Counted from the first letter of the stretch, positions 40,971 to 54,203 are shown. The stretch: DNA of 64,000 nt from Rhizophagus clarus (GCA_015698045.1 BLAL01000241.1:124001-188000); one strand, 5' to 3'. The notes: generated by a model not told the origin, from the sequence alone. Made by a program: numbers and translations.

Positions 40971-41900
40971 TTAGATCAGGAAACGTAAGAGAAAATAAAA
41001 CTAGAATATGCAAAGTTATTTATTAGTTTTCATTTAATTTTTTACCTCCTATATCTTATTAAATATTCAGTTATTGCATCAGTCCAATTTGCGGGCATTT
41101 TAAGAAAAAGAATATATAATAATAAAAAATAACGGCAACAAATTTAAGAAAAAGAATATATAATAAAATAACGATAACAAATTTATTGTAAGAAAAAAAA
41201 AAAAAGATGAAACCTCTTTTTATAAACAATTTTTTATCACCTTGTATTATTATATTAATTACCCTTCAAGAACATTTACGTAAATTGTTCTAATTTCTCA
41301 AATATGTCATGATTGTTATGATCTGTCTTCTTTATATTAATTATAATACAGATACAGATCTACAATACAATCAATCACAATGAACAAGTTAAATTCGACC
41401 TAAAGTTAATTGTTATGATCGTGATTCCAAAATATCAAGATAAAGGTCTTCTTTTTAATTATATATCAAATCTAAAAAAGGTCAAATCTAATAATACAGA
41501 TATGTAAATAAATAGTGTTTTTTATTTTGGTTTATAATAAGCTTTTGCCAATTATAGACTACAAATAAAACAATTACAGATCTACAATACATTACACAAA
41601 GATTTTGAGCGAACGAGTTAAACTTGAGTTGAACTCGAGTTCAAAGCGAACAATTTAAATTCAAAATAAAATATCCAAGATTAACGAAAAAGTTGGTAAC
41701 GTTATAATGAAATCGGTAGTAAAACTTAATTTAATCATCTTTAATTAGGTATAAAAATTCTGATAAATTTAATAAAATCAGTGATTTTTTAATAATTTTA
41801 TCAACTCAAGCTGAGCACGAATAGTGAATAATCAAGTTTGTGCTTCTTCGCTAATATTGACTTGTGCATTTGATAGGTGACCGATTTTGTGGCTGATGTG
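40971..41900. other. AT-rich DNA with no recognisable gene
   Basis: Nothing coding seen. A near-direct repeat of AAATTTAAGAAAAAGAATATATAAT... (41100-41180) and CAGATCTACAATAC words (41355, 41576) recur. Confidence 0.6.
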
Positions 41901-42780
41901 ACTGAATATAATATTACCCAAATAACCAATAAAAATTGATAATTTTGTTGATCATGTGATTGCACGATCATGATTTAATTATTTATTTATCGTATTTTTT
42001 TTTTTTTTTTTCAAAAATTTTTTCTCTCTCTCTCAAATTTTTACTTTATTGTTTTGTCTAAAAAATAAAGATAAAGGTATATTTTTTGTTGAAATTTCTT
42101 TTCCCATTATTATATTATTTATAATATTACCCAAATAACCAATAAAAATTGATAATTTTGTTGATTATGTGATTGCACGATCACGATTTAATTATTTATT
42201 TATCATTTTTTTTTTTCAAAACTTTTTTTTCTCTCTCTCAAATTTTTACTTTATTGTTTTTGTCTAAAAAATAAAGATAAAGGTATATTTTTTGTTGAAA
42301 TTTCTTTTCCCATTATTATGTTATTTTTAACACTCTTATTAATATATTTTTCCAATGTATTTCTTCTCACTAACGTCCTAAACAATGTTCTACTATCAAG
42401 TTTTTTACTTTATTGGTTTTTTTAAAAAATAAATACAAAGGTACATTTTTTGTTGAAATTTCTTTTTCCATCCTGTTAACACTCTTACTAATATTTTTTT
42501 CTAATGTGTTTCCTCCTACTAACGTTCCTACTAACAATGTTCTACTGTTAACCATTTTTTATTCCTTACTTTTACTAACACTTCTACTAACATTAACACT
42601 AACATTAATACTTATACTTTATATTTTTTTTTATTGACGTTTCTTTTCTACTTCTACTAACTTTCATACTAACATTAATACTAACACTTTCCAATGTCAA
42701 AATTTTTTTATTAACGTTCCTTTTCTTTTGCTAACACTTCTACTAATATTCATATTAACACTTTTATTACTAATATTTTA
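41901..42780. repeat. Tandem duplication of about 205 bp, then TACTAACACTT low-complexity DNA
   Basis: TAATATTACCCAAATAACCA starts copies at about 41914 and 42121, each followed by GATAATTTTGTTGAT, TGATTGCACGATCA, CTCTCTCTC and AAAGGTATATTTTTTGTTG. A third, shorter copy follows at about 42405-42460. From 42550 the sequence is a run of ACTAACACTT/ACTAACATTAA words. Confidence 0.7.
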
Positions 42781-43009
42781 CTTTCTTTCAAATTAAATAG
42801 ATATAATGAAATGAAAACAAGCAAACAAGTGAACATTAAAGTTAATTTTTTTTATAATATTTTTTGTATAATATTTTTTTTTATTATCAATTAAAAATAT
42901 AAATAAAACTTTCAGTAATTACAATTAAATGAATTAAATTACTTTTAAATTACAATTGTATTTAAATTATAAATCTACTACTATTAATGCCCCATAAATG
43001 CTATACTTT

Positions 43010-43390
43010 TCGGCTATCTGATATGTGTGAAAATTATGAAATTATGCTTATATTTCAAATACAAATAGGATACATATCGGGTATATATAGGATACTTATT
43101 AGCACTATCCGATAAGTGTATAATATTTGTCTGATATTTTTTTAAAATATATTGGGTACCCAATAAATCTATGATATGTAACCGATATTTAACTACCCAA
43201 TATGTATGAGATATGTACCCGATATGTATGTTATATGTCACCGATTTTCTGCATCTGACGGGTACATATCAGGTACCCGATATGTGTAGTATTATTAAAT
43301 AGCATACACATATTTCACACATATCAGGTATATATCGGGTAGCTGATATGTACCTGATATGTACCCAATAGCATTGATTTTGACCAGTGT
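43010..43390. mobile_element. Right end of the TATCGGGTAC-type repeat
   Basis: Many TACCCGATATG/ATATCGGGTA words in both orientations, ending ATTGATTTTGACCAGTGT at 43390. This is the inverse of the end at 16249. Confidence 0.55.
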
Positions 43391-45092
43391 AAGTTTTTAT
43401 TCTATTAAAAAAAAGGTTTATAAAGAATTATTAAATTTATTTAAAAATGGACATTCAATTTCTTTTGCTTTACATACATATGAAGATATACTATATCTTT
43501 ATATTATAAATAAACAGAAGTTATTAAAATTTTTGTAAACTAAATTATAATTTTGGTTATAACTATACTGCTATTTTTTTTAAAAATATAAAAAGGAAGT
43601 ACTTGGAAGCCAAAATGGAGAATTTATGTTTAAATCATTAAAAGTGAATACAATAATTCAGGTTGAAAAGCTGTATTACAAGAATATGATACATATGTTG
43701 GAAAATCCTTCATTCTTTGTATTATGATAAATCTTATATATCATATGCACAAAAGAGTCCTTCAAACAAATGACTATGTTATATGAATGCTTCAGATCTT
43801 TTGATCTTTTAAATACATCTATAATGCTTCTATATACTAGTTATGCTCTTCTATTTGGTCTTTTTATTAATTCAGACAAATTAGAAATTACTTTAGAAAA
43901 GCAATTATTATCTTTAAAATTTATTTTCTATTTTAATTTCTTATATTTAAATTTTTTAATTTACTGCTTAATTAGTTGAACTTATTAAAGATAATTTTCC
44001 CATAAAATGCATTTTATAGACATATTGGCTTAATTGTTTTTTAACAAATGATTCAAGTGCAAAATAAAATGCTTAAAATATGAAAATATTTTTATTGTTA
44101 ATATTAATATTCTGAATTATTATCATAGGAGATAGCTCTATAACTTGAAATATAAAATTAATAAGAAAAATAGAGCACTTATTATAAAAAAAATAAAAAA
44201 AATTCTACATACTCAAACATTTGTAGAAATGAATGTAAATTATGATAAACTCAAGAAAGATTTTTGTAATTATCAGCAGCTAATAAAACACTTTAAATTT
44301 ATGTAGAAATGCTGAAAATATTAGGCTTTATTCTTTTGTATAAGCTACTAATTGTAGTAATAATACAAACAATTATGTTAAACAAAGTTTTGGCATAATG
44401 AAGGGTATAATTTTTTCAAAAACATGAGCTTTCAATCCTGTCCAAGTATTTCAGCTTATTGAGAGGAGATTACTTGCAATTGCACATAGACATCCAGAAG
44501 GCATGAGCATTGTAAAATGATTTCTATGTCCCAGTTGGGAAATGATAAATACAAATGCAATTCAAAAAACTTGAAAAATGAATTTTTGGTGCCTAGTACA
44601 AAAAATATTGATGTTTTTATATATAGCGAATAGTGAGATTGGTGTGTGTTCTTGTCCTATTGGAATGTCTGGTACTCCTTGTAAACATCAAGAAGCAGTT
44701 TCAATAAAATATCACATCTTAATATTAAATTTCATCCTATCATTGACACTAGATGATCGTATAATTTATGCTTATACAGCATTTGGTAAATGAAAAAAAT
44801 ATTGATTTAAATAAAAATCCAAAATTAATTATTAATTATATTCATTTACTTTTTGAGTTATTTTGCTGAAAATAAATCTTTCTATGTATAATTACATGCG
44901 CAACCTACTCAACAGAGTCATCAAGCAAGAGTAAGTTTTTGAGTTTTTGCCTTTTATTCAATTATAAAATATTGGATATTTACACTTTTTTGATAATTTT
45001 TTTTTTTGTAAAGAACCAGGTGAATTGAAGAAATTGACTTTCTAAGTTTACTTCTTTCTTAGAAGTACAAAATTCTGGTTGAACATTACGAA

Positions 45093-46814
45093 TAGGGTTC
45101 TGCAAAAAATCTGATCTGATTAGATCTGATCTGGATCTGATCTGGTTAGATCCAGATCAGATTATAATATTATAATCTGTGAATTGGATTCAGATTCCAA
45201 ATTTGAATCTGAAGTTCAAATTCAGATTGAAATTGTATAATCCAGATCTGTCAAATTGAATCCAGATCAGATCATAAAAATCATTCATCCAAGGCATTTT
45301 TATTTATAAAATTGCAAAAGAAAATGCCAGAACATAACCGCAACCTATTAAACTTGCTGAAATGGTATTATTTCGCATTACTTTATGAAAAAAAAATGCC
45401 AAAATTGGCATTTTTTTGAATAACCCCATTTTTTAATAGAAAAAACACTAAATTGTTTTTTATTAAATAAACGATTTAGAAAAAATGTTAAATTATTTTA
45501 TTTTATTAAACGATTTAGGAAAAACCTATTAAAATCATTTTTTATTTATTAAAACCATTTTTAAAAGAAATATTAAAATTATTTTTTATTTATTAAAACA
45601 ATTTTTAAAAGAAATGTTAAAATCATTTTTTTATTAAACGATTTTTAAAAAAAATATTAAAATTTGTTTTTTTATTAAAACGATTTTTTAAAAAAAATAA
45701 ATAAAAGTTTTTTTATTAAATAATTTTAAAAAAAGCGTAAAATCATTCTTTTTTATTAAAATGATTTAAAAAATCATTTTTTCATTAAAACGATGTTTAA
45801 AAAAAATGTTAAAATCGTTTGTCATTAAAACAATTTTTTTAAAAAAAATGTTAAAAATCATTTTTTTTCATTAATAAAATGATTTAAAAAAAAAGTTAAA
45901 AATCGTTTTTTGATTGATTAACAATTTTTTTAAACAATTTTTTTTAAAAAAACATTAAAAATCATTTTTTTTTCTTTCCATTAAAACGATTTTTAAAAAA
46001 AAATATAAAATCATTTTTTTCATTAAAATGATTTTTTAAAAAAAATGTTAAAATCATTTTTCATTAAAATGACTTTTTTAAAAAAAACGTTAAAAATCAT
46101 TTTTTTCATTAATTAAAACGATTTAAAAAAAATATAAAATCATTTTTCATCAAAACAATTTTAAAAAAAAAAGTTAAAAATCGTTTCTTGATTGATTAAA
46201 CGATTTTTTTAAACAATTTTTTTTTAAAAAAAAGGTAAAAATTGTTTTTTTCTTTTCATATAAACGATTTTTTAAAAAAAATGTAAAATCATTTTTTTTC
46301 TTTCCATTAAAACGATTTTTTAAAAAAATGTAAAATTGTTTTTTTTTCATTAAAATGATTTTTAAAAAAAATGCTAAAATCGTTTTTTGATCAAACAATT
46401 TTTTAAAAAAAAACTTTAAAATCATTTTTTGATTAAACGATTTTTTTTTAAAAAAAATGTTAAAAATCATTTTTTCATTAAAACGATTTAAAAAAAAAAC
46501 ATAAAATTGTTTTTTTTAATAAACGATTTTAAAAAAATGGTAATTATCATTTTTTTTATTAAAATGATTTTTAAAAAAAATGTTAAAATCGTTTATTTTA
46601 AATCCAAATTTGATCAGAATCACATCAAATTTGGATCAGATTCAGATCAAACTCAAATCAGATCTGGATTTTAAATTTGGATCTGTGAATCAGATTCAGA
46701 TTTCAAATATATACCTGAATCTTGGATCCAGATTTGAAATTGATAGATCTGAATCTATCAGATCAGATTTAAATCTAATAAAATCTGATCTGATCTGATC
46801 TGTGCAGAACCCTA
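45093..46814. mobile_element. Non-autonomous hAT-type element, 1722 bp, inserted in the MULE remnant
   Basis: Ends are TAGGGTTCTGCA and TGCAGAACCCTA, perfect 12-bp inverted repeats. Flanking 8-mers are ATTACGAA (45085-45092) and GTTACAAA (46815-46822), 6 of 8 matching. Subterminal zones are dense in GATCTGATC/CAGATC words in both orientations, the same plan as the element at 11143-13252, whose end TAGTGTTCTGCA differs by one base. The core is an AT-rich tandem repeat. Confidence 0.85.
45380..46600. repeat. AT-rich tandem repeat with self-complementary units (about 45-50 bp)
   Basis: Units of the type AAAATCATTTTTTTCATT, then AAAACGATTTTTAAAAAAAA, then TGTT repeat some 25 times with indels in homopolymers. 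Within a unit ATCATTTTT and AAAATGAT-like words pair, so single strands could fold repeatedly. It is the core of the 45093-46814 element. Confidence 0.75.
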
Positions 46815-47119
46815 GTTACAAATTGCATTGGATAAATTTAAAGATTGCTATAATGCTAAGTCTATACTCTATACCCTGATTAACATCCTTCTAAATTGTA
46901 ATTTAGATCCAATGGTTCATGTAAAAGTGGTGCTAATATATGGATATAAACAGAATCAATCAAACGATAAAGTAATGGCTCTAAGGCTGCCTATCTCTCA
47001 TAATAAAGGAAAAGAGAATTTGGACCCTATAGCTATTCCAGCTTGAAAAAAAAAGAAAACTGGCAAAAAAAGAACATAATCTGAGTAAGAATATATTAAA
47101 TAATTGGCCAAACTGAAGA

Positions 47120-48360
47120 AAATATATAGTGTTATTTATTATTTAACAGATTTTAATTAAAAATCTAATCATATTTGCACGTTTTGATACAAATATCTTG
47201 CGATTTATTATTATTTACTTATTTATTTAAATACAATACTAAAAAAAAAATCTTCACAAATAGTATTTAAAGAACTTAAAATTCCATACTTATCAGTTAT
47301 TTTAACAACAGAATTAAAAGAAATAAATAACATTATATTTGACTTTAATCCAATAAGAGTCATTGTTTCTTTACCAGTTACATTAAGAAAAAAACAAAAA
47401 ACATCCATTTTATATTTGATATAAAATTTCCTAAAACATACATTTGTGAAGAGATGCATGAAACCTTCAAAATACAATTTCATTCATTAATTTATCAAAA
47501 ACAAATGTGCTTTCGTTTACTTGCCTCCTATCAATTTACACTTTACAGATATCAACGTTCCTAAAAATAGAATACTTGAAAATTCTCCACAAAGTTAATT
47601 CTTTTTAATTAAAATTTTTATTGATTCCATTCTTGAAAATGTTATTATGATTGATCCTTCATCTTTTAATAATTTTTCTTCCATAGTTCTTTTTAATAGT
47701 GATTTTTCTGATTCAATCACCCCTTCTAGAGAAATATATCTAATATTCAATTTTTCAAAAACTATTTCTACTAATCCTTCAAATAGTGAATCAATCAAAT
47801 ATTCCTAAATAATTTGTCTAAGTTGATCCTTACCAATATTTTCATCTATTCCTTTCAAAAATTTTACATAAAATTTTTCTGCTAACATAACAATTTTAAA
47901 TTCTTTCACAAAATTTTTCTAACTTCATCTACCTTCCATAAATCTTCTACCGAAACCTTTTTTAAATATTTTATTCTTTCTTCTATTTTTTCATTTTTAA
48001 TAAACTTTCGATTTTTCTTTTCTTTTTCTTGTAAAATTTTTTCAATAATATTTTCTCGCAATTTTTCTTCTCGGTTCACAATTTCTTCTTGTATTATTTC
48101 AATGAAATTTTCATACTTTAAAAAATTATTTCATTTATTGATTATAATATAAGAAATAAGAATTACGAAATTTTCAATCATTTCCAAAATTTGAATCTCT
48201 TTTTCATTTTTCTCCTTAACTATCCATCATTTTTATATTGTTTTGTTTACAATTTCTTCAAATTTTTCCATAAATTTTCTCGAATTTTTCCTTCAACATT
48301 AAGATAAGATATCGCCTCTTTTCCTATTTCAAACAATATCTTAGTGGAATAACATGAATT
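47120..48360 (-). pseudogene. Decayed coiled-coil-like reading frame of unknown family
   Basis: Minus-strand fragments (47223-47483, 47595-47798, and about 47820-48250) are rich in Lys, Glu, Ile and Leu, for example ESEKSLLKRTMEEKLLKDEG and ENIIEKILQEKEKKNRKFIK, and are broken by several stops. They may be one former protein. No domain is recognised. Confidence 0.35.
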
Positions 48361-48399
48361 TGAATGGTGGGAAGAAAAGTTAAGTTGTATTATTTTATA

Positions 48400-49990
48400 A
48401 ATAAAAAAGAATTTGAAGAAAAAATTAATGTTTTACAAGATAAAATTTTAGAATATATGAAAGAGAGTATTTTCGATTAATAGAAGCCTTATCTTGTTTA
48501 ATAAATAGTGGAAAGAATGTAAATTTGATTATTGAAGGAGAAATATTTTGACAGAAATTGTTTAATGAATATTTTTAAAAAAAGGGGTTAAAGTTCAAGA
48601 AAACAAAGGATGAAGATATATTTTTAGAAAATTTTGCAAAAATTTAATTGTATTGAATAGGGAAGAAATAGAAGGATGTAATGAAAATTTATTATTGAAA
48701 GATTTAAATTCGAAATACTTGGATTTAGTTTCGTTAGTATATGATAAGTTTGTAGTGGAAAATGAAAATGGGAATTTGGAAAACGTAACACAAATGTTAC
48801 TAAGAAAATATTTTTATAAAAATGAGTGATTTTAGACAATAATATTTACTTTAAAAATGGATTTGTTCTTTAAATTAGAAGGAAATTTTGAAAAATTTGT
48901 TGTATTGTTACGATTAAATAGTACTAATAAAGAATTGAAGGTGATTTTAAATAAAAATATTAATTGTGAAGGACTCATCATTGAAGACTATGCTCGAAAA
49001 TTAGGATATCATGAGTATGTATTAAGTGATAAAATTTTTACTATAAAAAATGAAGAAATTAAAAGCAAGGGTGTATTGTGGGAAGAATTGCAAAATGCGT
49101 AGGATGTTATTTTAGTAAAGGAATGAAATTCAGGACAGATAAAATTTTGAATATAAGTGGAAACGACGGAGATATTAAGGTCAAGATTCTGCATGTAACA
49201 AGAATATTATTGATGAAAAATGTTTATAATATTTTGGATTTTAATTATGAAAAAGAGATGTGAAAGATGATGATAAATTTAAGTATAGTCCTAAGAAAAG
49301 TAATTTTGTAATAGCAAATGAGAGCACAATGACTAGTTTGGGATATATTACTTGTAGAATCAGGATTGGAACAGAAAAATATCCGAATGAAGGGATATAC
49401 GCTTGTTTTGAAATAATGAAGAATGCACCAGAACAAATGTTTATTGGAATGGCAAAAATGCAGTACGTGAATATAGATTTTAAACAAATTGAAGTATTTA
49501 ATAGAGAAACAAATAAAGGTTTGTTTAAACTTTATGATGCGAATTTTTTGTATAATAAAGACAGGTTTATGACTGTGATGATAGATGAGGATGAAGTATT
49601 GGCAAAAATTATGCTGGTATATTCAATAGAGTAAAAAGAATATTAGGATTGGATACAAGAGTAGGAATAAATACTGTAATAGGGTATAGAGAACCAGAAG
49701 ATTCAGATGATGAAAGAGAAGAAATAACAATTGCAGATAAAGTTGGAGAGTATCAGATAAAGGATATGAGGAACATAATATTATACATCGGAAAGTTATG
49801 GAAATGGTTGGAAAAAAGAGTTTTGGGGCAAAGACAAGAGAAGAAATGATGTTAATTGTGGGAACAATAGGAGAATTGGTAGAAAAAAACTGTGATAATA
49901 TGGTTAAAGGAGATTATTCTAAATTTATTGAAGAATTTAATAAAAAAGTATTTGAATTTCAAAAGAAAAGACAAATCTTAATATAACTCT
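48400..49990 (+). pseudogene. Decayed reading frames with a possible aspartic-protease-like segment
   Basis: Plus-strand fragments at 48857-49102, 49260-49634 and 49649-49986. The second contains TSLGYITCRIRIGTEKYP, then FEIMKNAPEQMFIGMAKMQY and VNIDFKQIEV; the layout of a G-strand, hydrophobic strands and FIG-x5-Y-x4-D is like the C-terminal half of retropepsin domains. The active-site DSG/DTG was not found. It could be a retrotransposon gag-protease remnant. It lies divergent to the preceding minus-strand fragments. Confidence 0.35.
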
Positions 49991-50415
49991 CACCAACGAT
50001 TATGAAAATATTTTTTTACAATTTGATTATGAAAAAAATGAAATCATATTTCAATTACAAAATACTTTTTGACATTCTAAGAAAAATATTAGGGGGTTTT
50101 TCTACATATTATAATTGTTTCCGTCAGTTGTCATTCGTAAAAGAAAATTCAGGTTCTTTCTTTTAATCATAGTTATATCCTTATCTACATGTATAATATA
50201 TACAAATATATTAAAAGTTATTTTTAAAAAATTACTTATATTATTTAAATTACATTATTAGTTAACAAAGATAGCAAATTAAAAAGAAACCAGAATTCTA
50301 GATTAGGTTGATTTATTTCTTCTCTTATTATTTTCTTTTCGATAAGATATTTTTATGTCATTTTTTTTTTTCCTTTCTTAATTTGTTTATGTGGATAAAT
50401 TTTTTTAAAAAAAAT
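49991..50415. other. Spacer with no recognisable gene
   Basis: AT-rich, 3' side of the DUF4602-like gene. Nothing structured seen. Confidence 0.6.
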
Positions 50416-51472
50416 TCATTTCCGTTTTCTGGACATGGACTTTTTCTTTTTAATACCTCCACCACGTTTCTTTAATCCTCCATTCTTACTATTTTGTACA
50501 TGCTTAATATCTTTAGAACTCAAAATTAACATGCCATTCTTCATTTTACCTATACCCATACCGATACCTTTATCTCGCACTTTTTGTGATTTTGACGATG
50601 ATGACGATGATACCCATTTATGTTTAATTGATTTATGATAAAGTCCCAGATTTTTTACCTTTTATAAAATACGAGTTAGCATAAGAATGTATTTAGTGAA
50701 TGGTCAGAAAAGTCAAATTATTCACCTCCTCAAGTTCTTTGCGTTCTCTTTCTCGACGTTTTGATTGAATTTCTAAAGATATTGGCGTTGGAATTTTCAT
50801 ACCTTTCTTTGGCTATACAATGAATAAAATCATGTTTAATTGAAAAATCAAGGAAATTTTAAAGTAAATAGTAAACAATTTACTTTTGCTCCTAATTCAA
50901 CCATTTTTTGTTCAACATGTTTTCTACGATCTTTTCCTGATAATTGTTCAGTAGCTAATGAAAAATAAAAAATAAATAAATAAATAAAATAAAGTAAATA
51001 AACCTCTCATTTTTATTTAAAAAAAACCAAATAAAAATTTAACTTACTATATTTCTCTAATAATTTGGTAGTTTTTAATAATTCTTCTAATTCATCATCA
51101 TTCTTCCTATTTATCCTACATTTTATATATAATAATTAGTACATTATTAATAACTTCAATTACTTAAAAAGCGAACTTACTCCTCCTCTGATCTTGTGAT
51201 ATTTTTAGACAATGATATCTGAGGTTTTCCATTTACTTTAGAAATTTTGTGAGACTAAATTGTAAACATTAAAATATTAATAAACAACTTAAAAACATAT
51301 TGAATAGAACAAAGTGATGACAAACCATGAATGATTTCCATTCAGTAATATTTGAGCCACTTTTATTTAAGGATTTTTTAAGTGAACCGCCATTGAATAC
51401 TACAACTTCCGGCTCTTTTTTGGCAGTATTATTTTTAATCATTGTTAGATTTTTGACAAAATTTTTTTCCAC
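50416..51472 (-). CDS. DUF4602/Faf1-like nucleolar protein, multi-exon
   Basis: The start is ATG at 51472 (MEKNFVKNLTMIKNNTAKKE). Exon 1 is 51326-51472 and exon 2 is 51181-51254; exon 3 begins at 51115, and further GT-AG introns of about 60-110 nt follow. The stop is TGA at 50416-50418. Joined exons give a hydrophilic, basic protein with LSGKDRRKHVEQKMVELGAK, then SKRRERERKELEE and a last exon with VRDKGIGMGIGKMKNGMLIL, SSKDIKHVQ and a Lys/Arg-rich end. The G-K-x-K-N-G-M-L-x-LS-x-x-DI block is the conserved core I associate with DUF4602 (yeast Faf1, human C1orf131), needed for early 40S ribosome assembly. It looks intact. The family call is from a short motif, so moderate. Confidence 0.6.
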
Positions 51473-51911
51473 TTAAAAGTTATATACAGCCGATCGACTG
51501 ACTGACTGTTCTAAATATAGCACTGATCAATTTAATTATCATTATCAAACGAGGTATGACTAGATGTTGACCATATATGTTTTAGCTGACATTTTTTTTT
51601 TCATATGCTATATCCGAAGACAAAGTTTTGCCACTGAATGTTACAAAATAATCATCCAAGATTATAATTGATATCTGGGTTGCACTTTTTTCATATAATG
51701 TAAGTCAAAGTTACTTTTTTTATTATTTTAATTGCAATTTATAATAAATGAGAAATCAAAAGAATTTATATCATTCTAGTTTTTATTGTGTATTACTTTT
51801 ACTTTTAAATTAAGAAAATTACGGTATGAAAAAGAAATGCAATTTAACTGTAATAAAAGAAATTTCAAAAATTGTAAAACAAATTAACAATGAAATAATG
51901 AAATAATGAAA
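51473..51911. promoter_or_regulatory. Spacer between the two host genes
   Basis: 439 bp holding the presumed promoter of the DUF4602-like gene and the 3' end of the argininosuccinate synthase gene. No specific site is recognised. Confidence 0.45.
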
Positions 51912-53558
51912 TTATGACTTGTTGCTAAAAGCAGTTTCTCCCCATTTTTTCAATCTTATACTTTGAATCTTAATGAAACCTTCAGAATCGGCTGGACTAA
52001 GTCCACCTTGAACATCCATAGAACTTTCTTCCATATCATATAATTTTTCGGTGTCAGATTTACGACCTTCAATTATAACACTTCCTTTATAAAGCTTCAA
52101 TTTTACTTCACCATTAACTGATTTTTGACTGGCTTCAAGAGAAGCAGATAAGAATTCGCGTTCAGGTGAAAAGTATTGACCGTTATACAAAAGCTGCGAG
52201 AATTGCGGTGTAATGAATTGATCTCTCAATGCTCGAACTTGACGATCAAGGGTTAAACCTTCTAAATCAATATGAGCTGCTCTGAGAATTGTTCCTCCGG
52301 GAGTTTCATAACAACCTCGACTCTTGATACCGATGAATCGATTTTCAACAATATCAATACGACCAATGCCATTTCTTCGCGCAATTGTATTAAGATAGGT
52401 AAAAAGGTTGAGAGAATCGGTTTCTGTAGTACCGTCACCGTTATTTACAACTTTGATGGGTATACCACTTTTGAATGTAATAGTGATACGTTCAGGAGTG
52501 TTGGGTGCATCTTCGGGATCTACAGTTAATTTCCACATATCTTTTGGTGGCGTTGTATTAGGATCTTCTAATATACCAGCCTCGTAAGAAATATGGAATC
52601 TAAAATCGACATTTCGAGTTAGAAATAAAAAAAAATAAAATAAAATAAATAAATTTATTATAAAGACTTACAAGTTTTCATCTGTTGACCACGGCTTTGA
52701 TTTAGTTTGAAAGACTGGTATGTCCTTTTGAGCTGCATAATCTAAAAGACTTTGTCTACCGGGGAAACGTTCGTAAAATTCTTTTTGGGTAAATGATGAA
52801 AAATTGATATAAATATTAAACTTAAAAATACCATTGATAGGAAATAAGGAAATAATTAATTATACTACTTACCAGGAATACGCCATGGAGCAATGACTTT
52901 GATATCTGGCTTCAAAGCATAGTATGCTAGTTCAAAACGGACTTGATCATTACCCTTACCGGTACATCCATGGGACACGAATTGACAGTTTTCTTTAATT
53001 GCAATTTCAATCTATAGGTAATATTGAAAAGGTTATTATTTAACGATTTAAAAGTTTGTAATTAAAAATATATAGCAATCACCTGACTACGAGCAATAAC
53101 AGGACGAGCTAGAGAAGTACCCAAAAGATAAACGTTCTAACGACGATTATACAAATATTGTTAAGGTTAAATGAGATAATTTAGCCAATCGTTCTTTAAA
53201 ATTCATACCTCGTATATTGCATTTGCTTGAATAGCGGGGAAAATAAGTTCATCAACAAAAACTTGTCTCAAATCCTATTCATAGTGAAAACGATTTATTA
53301 TTATTATTTCAGGTAAAAATCGATCATTCTTCAAAATAGTATATTGCGATTTTTTACCTCGATATAAACTTTTTCTGCACCAATTTTTAAGGCTTTTTCT
53401 CTAGCGGCTTCAAAGTCTTCTTCTTGACCAATATTGGCCATATAAGCAATCACATCATAACCTTGTTCCTTAAGCCATACAAGAATGCATGAAGTATCTA
53501 AACCACCAGAGTAAGCAAGAAGAACACGACCCTGTGACATATTTTTATTGTCTTTCAA
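51912..53558 (-). CDS. ARG1: Argininosuccinate synthase
   Basis: Joins citrulline and aspartate with ATP to argininosuccinate, the penultimate step of arginine synthesis and part of the urea cycle; cytosolic. Six exons on the minus strand are separated by introns of about 70-90 nt with GTAAG/GTATG/GTGAT donors. Exon 1 carries [17 protein letters not shown], the PP-loop ATP pyrophosphatase motif, and [12 protein letters not shown]. Later exons give [11 protein letters not shown] (near 53100), [20 protein letters not shown] (near 52950) and PWSTDENL (near 52680). The last exon (51912-52599) carries [20 protein letters not shown] and [17 protein letters not shown]. The end of the protein is complete. 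Met at 53558 or, more likely by comparison with the family, Met at 53540 ([12 protein letters not shown]) is the start. It appears intact and is the best host-gene anchor. Confidence 0.93.
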
Positions 53559-54203
53559 AGAATTTTTTTTTAAAGTTTAATAAAAATCGGTTAGAGAAAT
53601 GAAGGTTGAAGGAATAAAATGAGAGATTCATTCTTTCCTTTATATCTTTTTAATTCAATCAGTTCTAAGATGGATAGCACGTCAAATACCGATGATAATT
53701 TTAATTTGATAATCATTATACTAATTTTGGTTTGACGTGATTATCTGACAGTATCAAAGATTATCAAACGCCCTCAAAGTTTCGAGGGCGCAAATCTAGC
53801 AAATTGCATTAACATTACAAAAAAGGTGATTATTTGATGGATATTTTTAATCTTTAATCGCTTTTAATTTAAATCAAGTAATACAAATTTGATATTAATG
53901 GCGCAGTATTATATAATCGATTATAGGGAGATATCAGATGAAATCTATTTAGATAATTTTGAATTTTTAGATTTTACCTTGCAAATTAAAATTTGACATT
54001 ATAAAATTAACCAATTAAAAAAGTAGAAAGAGAATAATAAAAAATTTTATGATGAAAAAAAAATTAAAATATATGAATTTTAGTTTTTTTTTTTCAGGTT
54101 GAAGGCAAATTTACCTGAATATTTTTAATTGCTAAAAAAATAAGAAGCTTACTAATTTGCATCCTGGATGAAAATCATATAATATGATATCATCCAGGTT
54201 AGA
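53559..54203. other. Upstream region of the argininosuccinate synthase gene
   Basis: No gene. CCCTCAAAGTTTCGAGGGC at 53771-53789 is a short GC-rich hairpin in otherwise AT-rich DNA. A palindrome with CCTGGATG/CATCCAGG arms lies near 54164-54198. I did not identify a Gcn4-type TGACTC element. Confidence 0.5.

Larger units (their letters stand above)
43400..47100 (+). pseudogene. SWIM-type MULE transposase remnant
   Basis: The plus strand has decayed frames with FKNGHSISFALHTYEDILYL near 43440 and GVCSCPIGMSGTPCKHQ at about 44640-44690, a perfect SWIM zinc finger (C-x-C...C-x-H) as in Mutator-like transposases and their relatives. The C-terminal end continues after a nested element with LDKFKDCYNAK (46826) and a basic tail GKENLDPIAIPA plus Lys-rich residues (47000-47080). 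Many stops. The DDE core is too eroded for me to mark residues. Confidence 0.65.

Noticed and set aside
46174..46470. 98-codon Lys/Phe-rich frame
   Set aside because: It lies wholly within the AT-rich tandem repeat of a transposon core.
50435..50638. 67-codon plus-strand frame
   Set aside because: Antisense of the last exon of the DUF4602-like gene.
52272..52529. 85-codon plus-strand frame
   Set aside because: Antisense of the last exon of argininosuccinate synthase.
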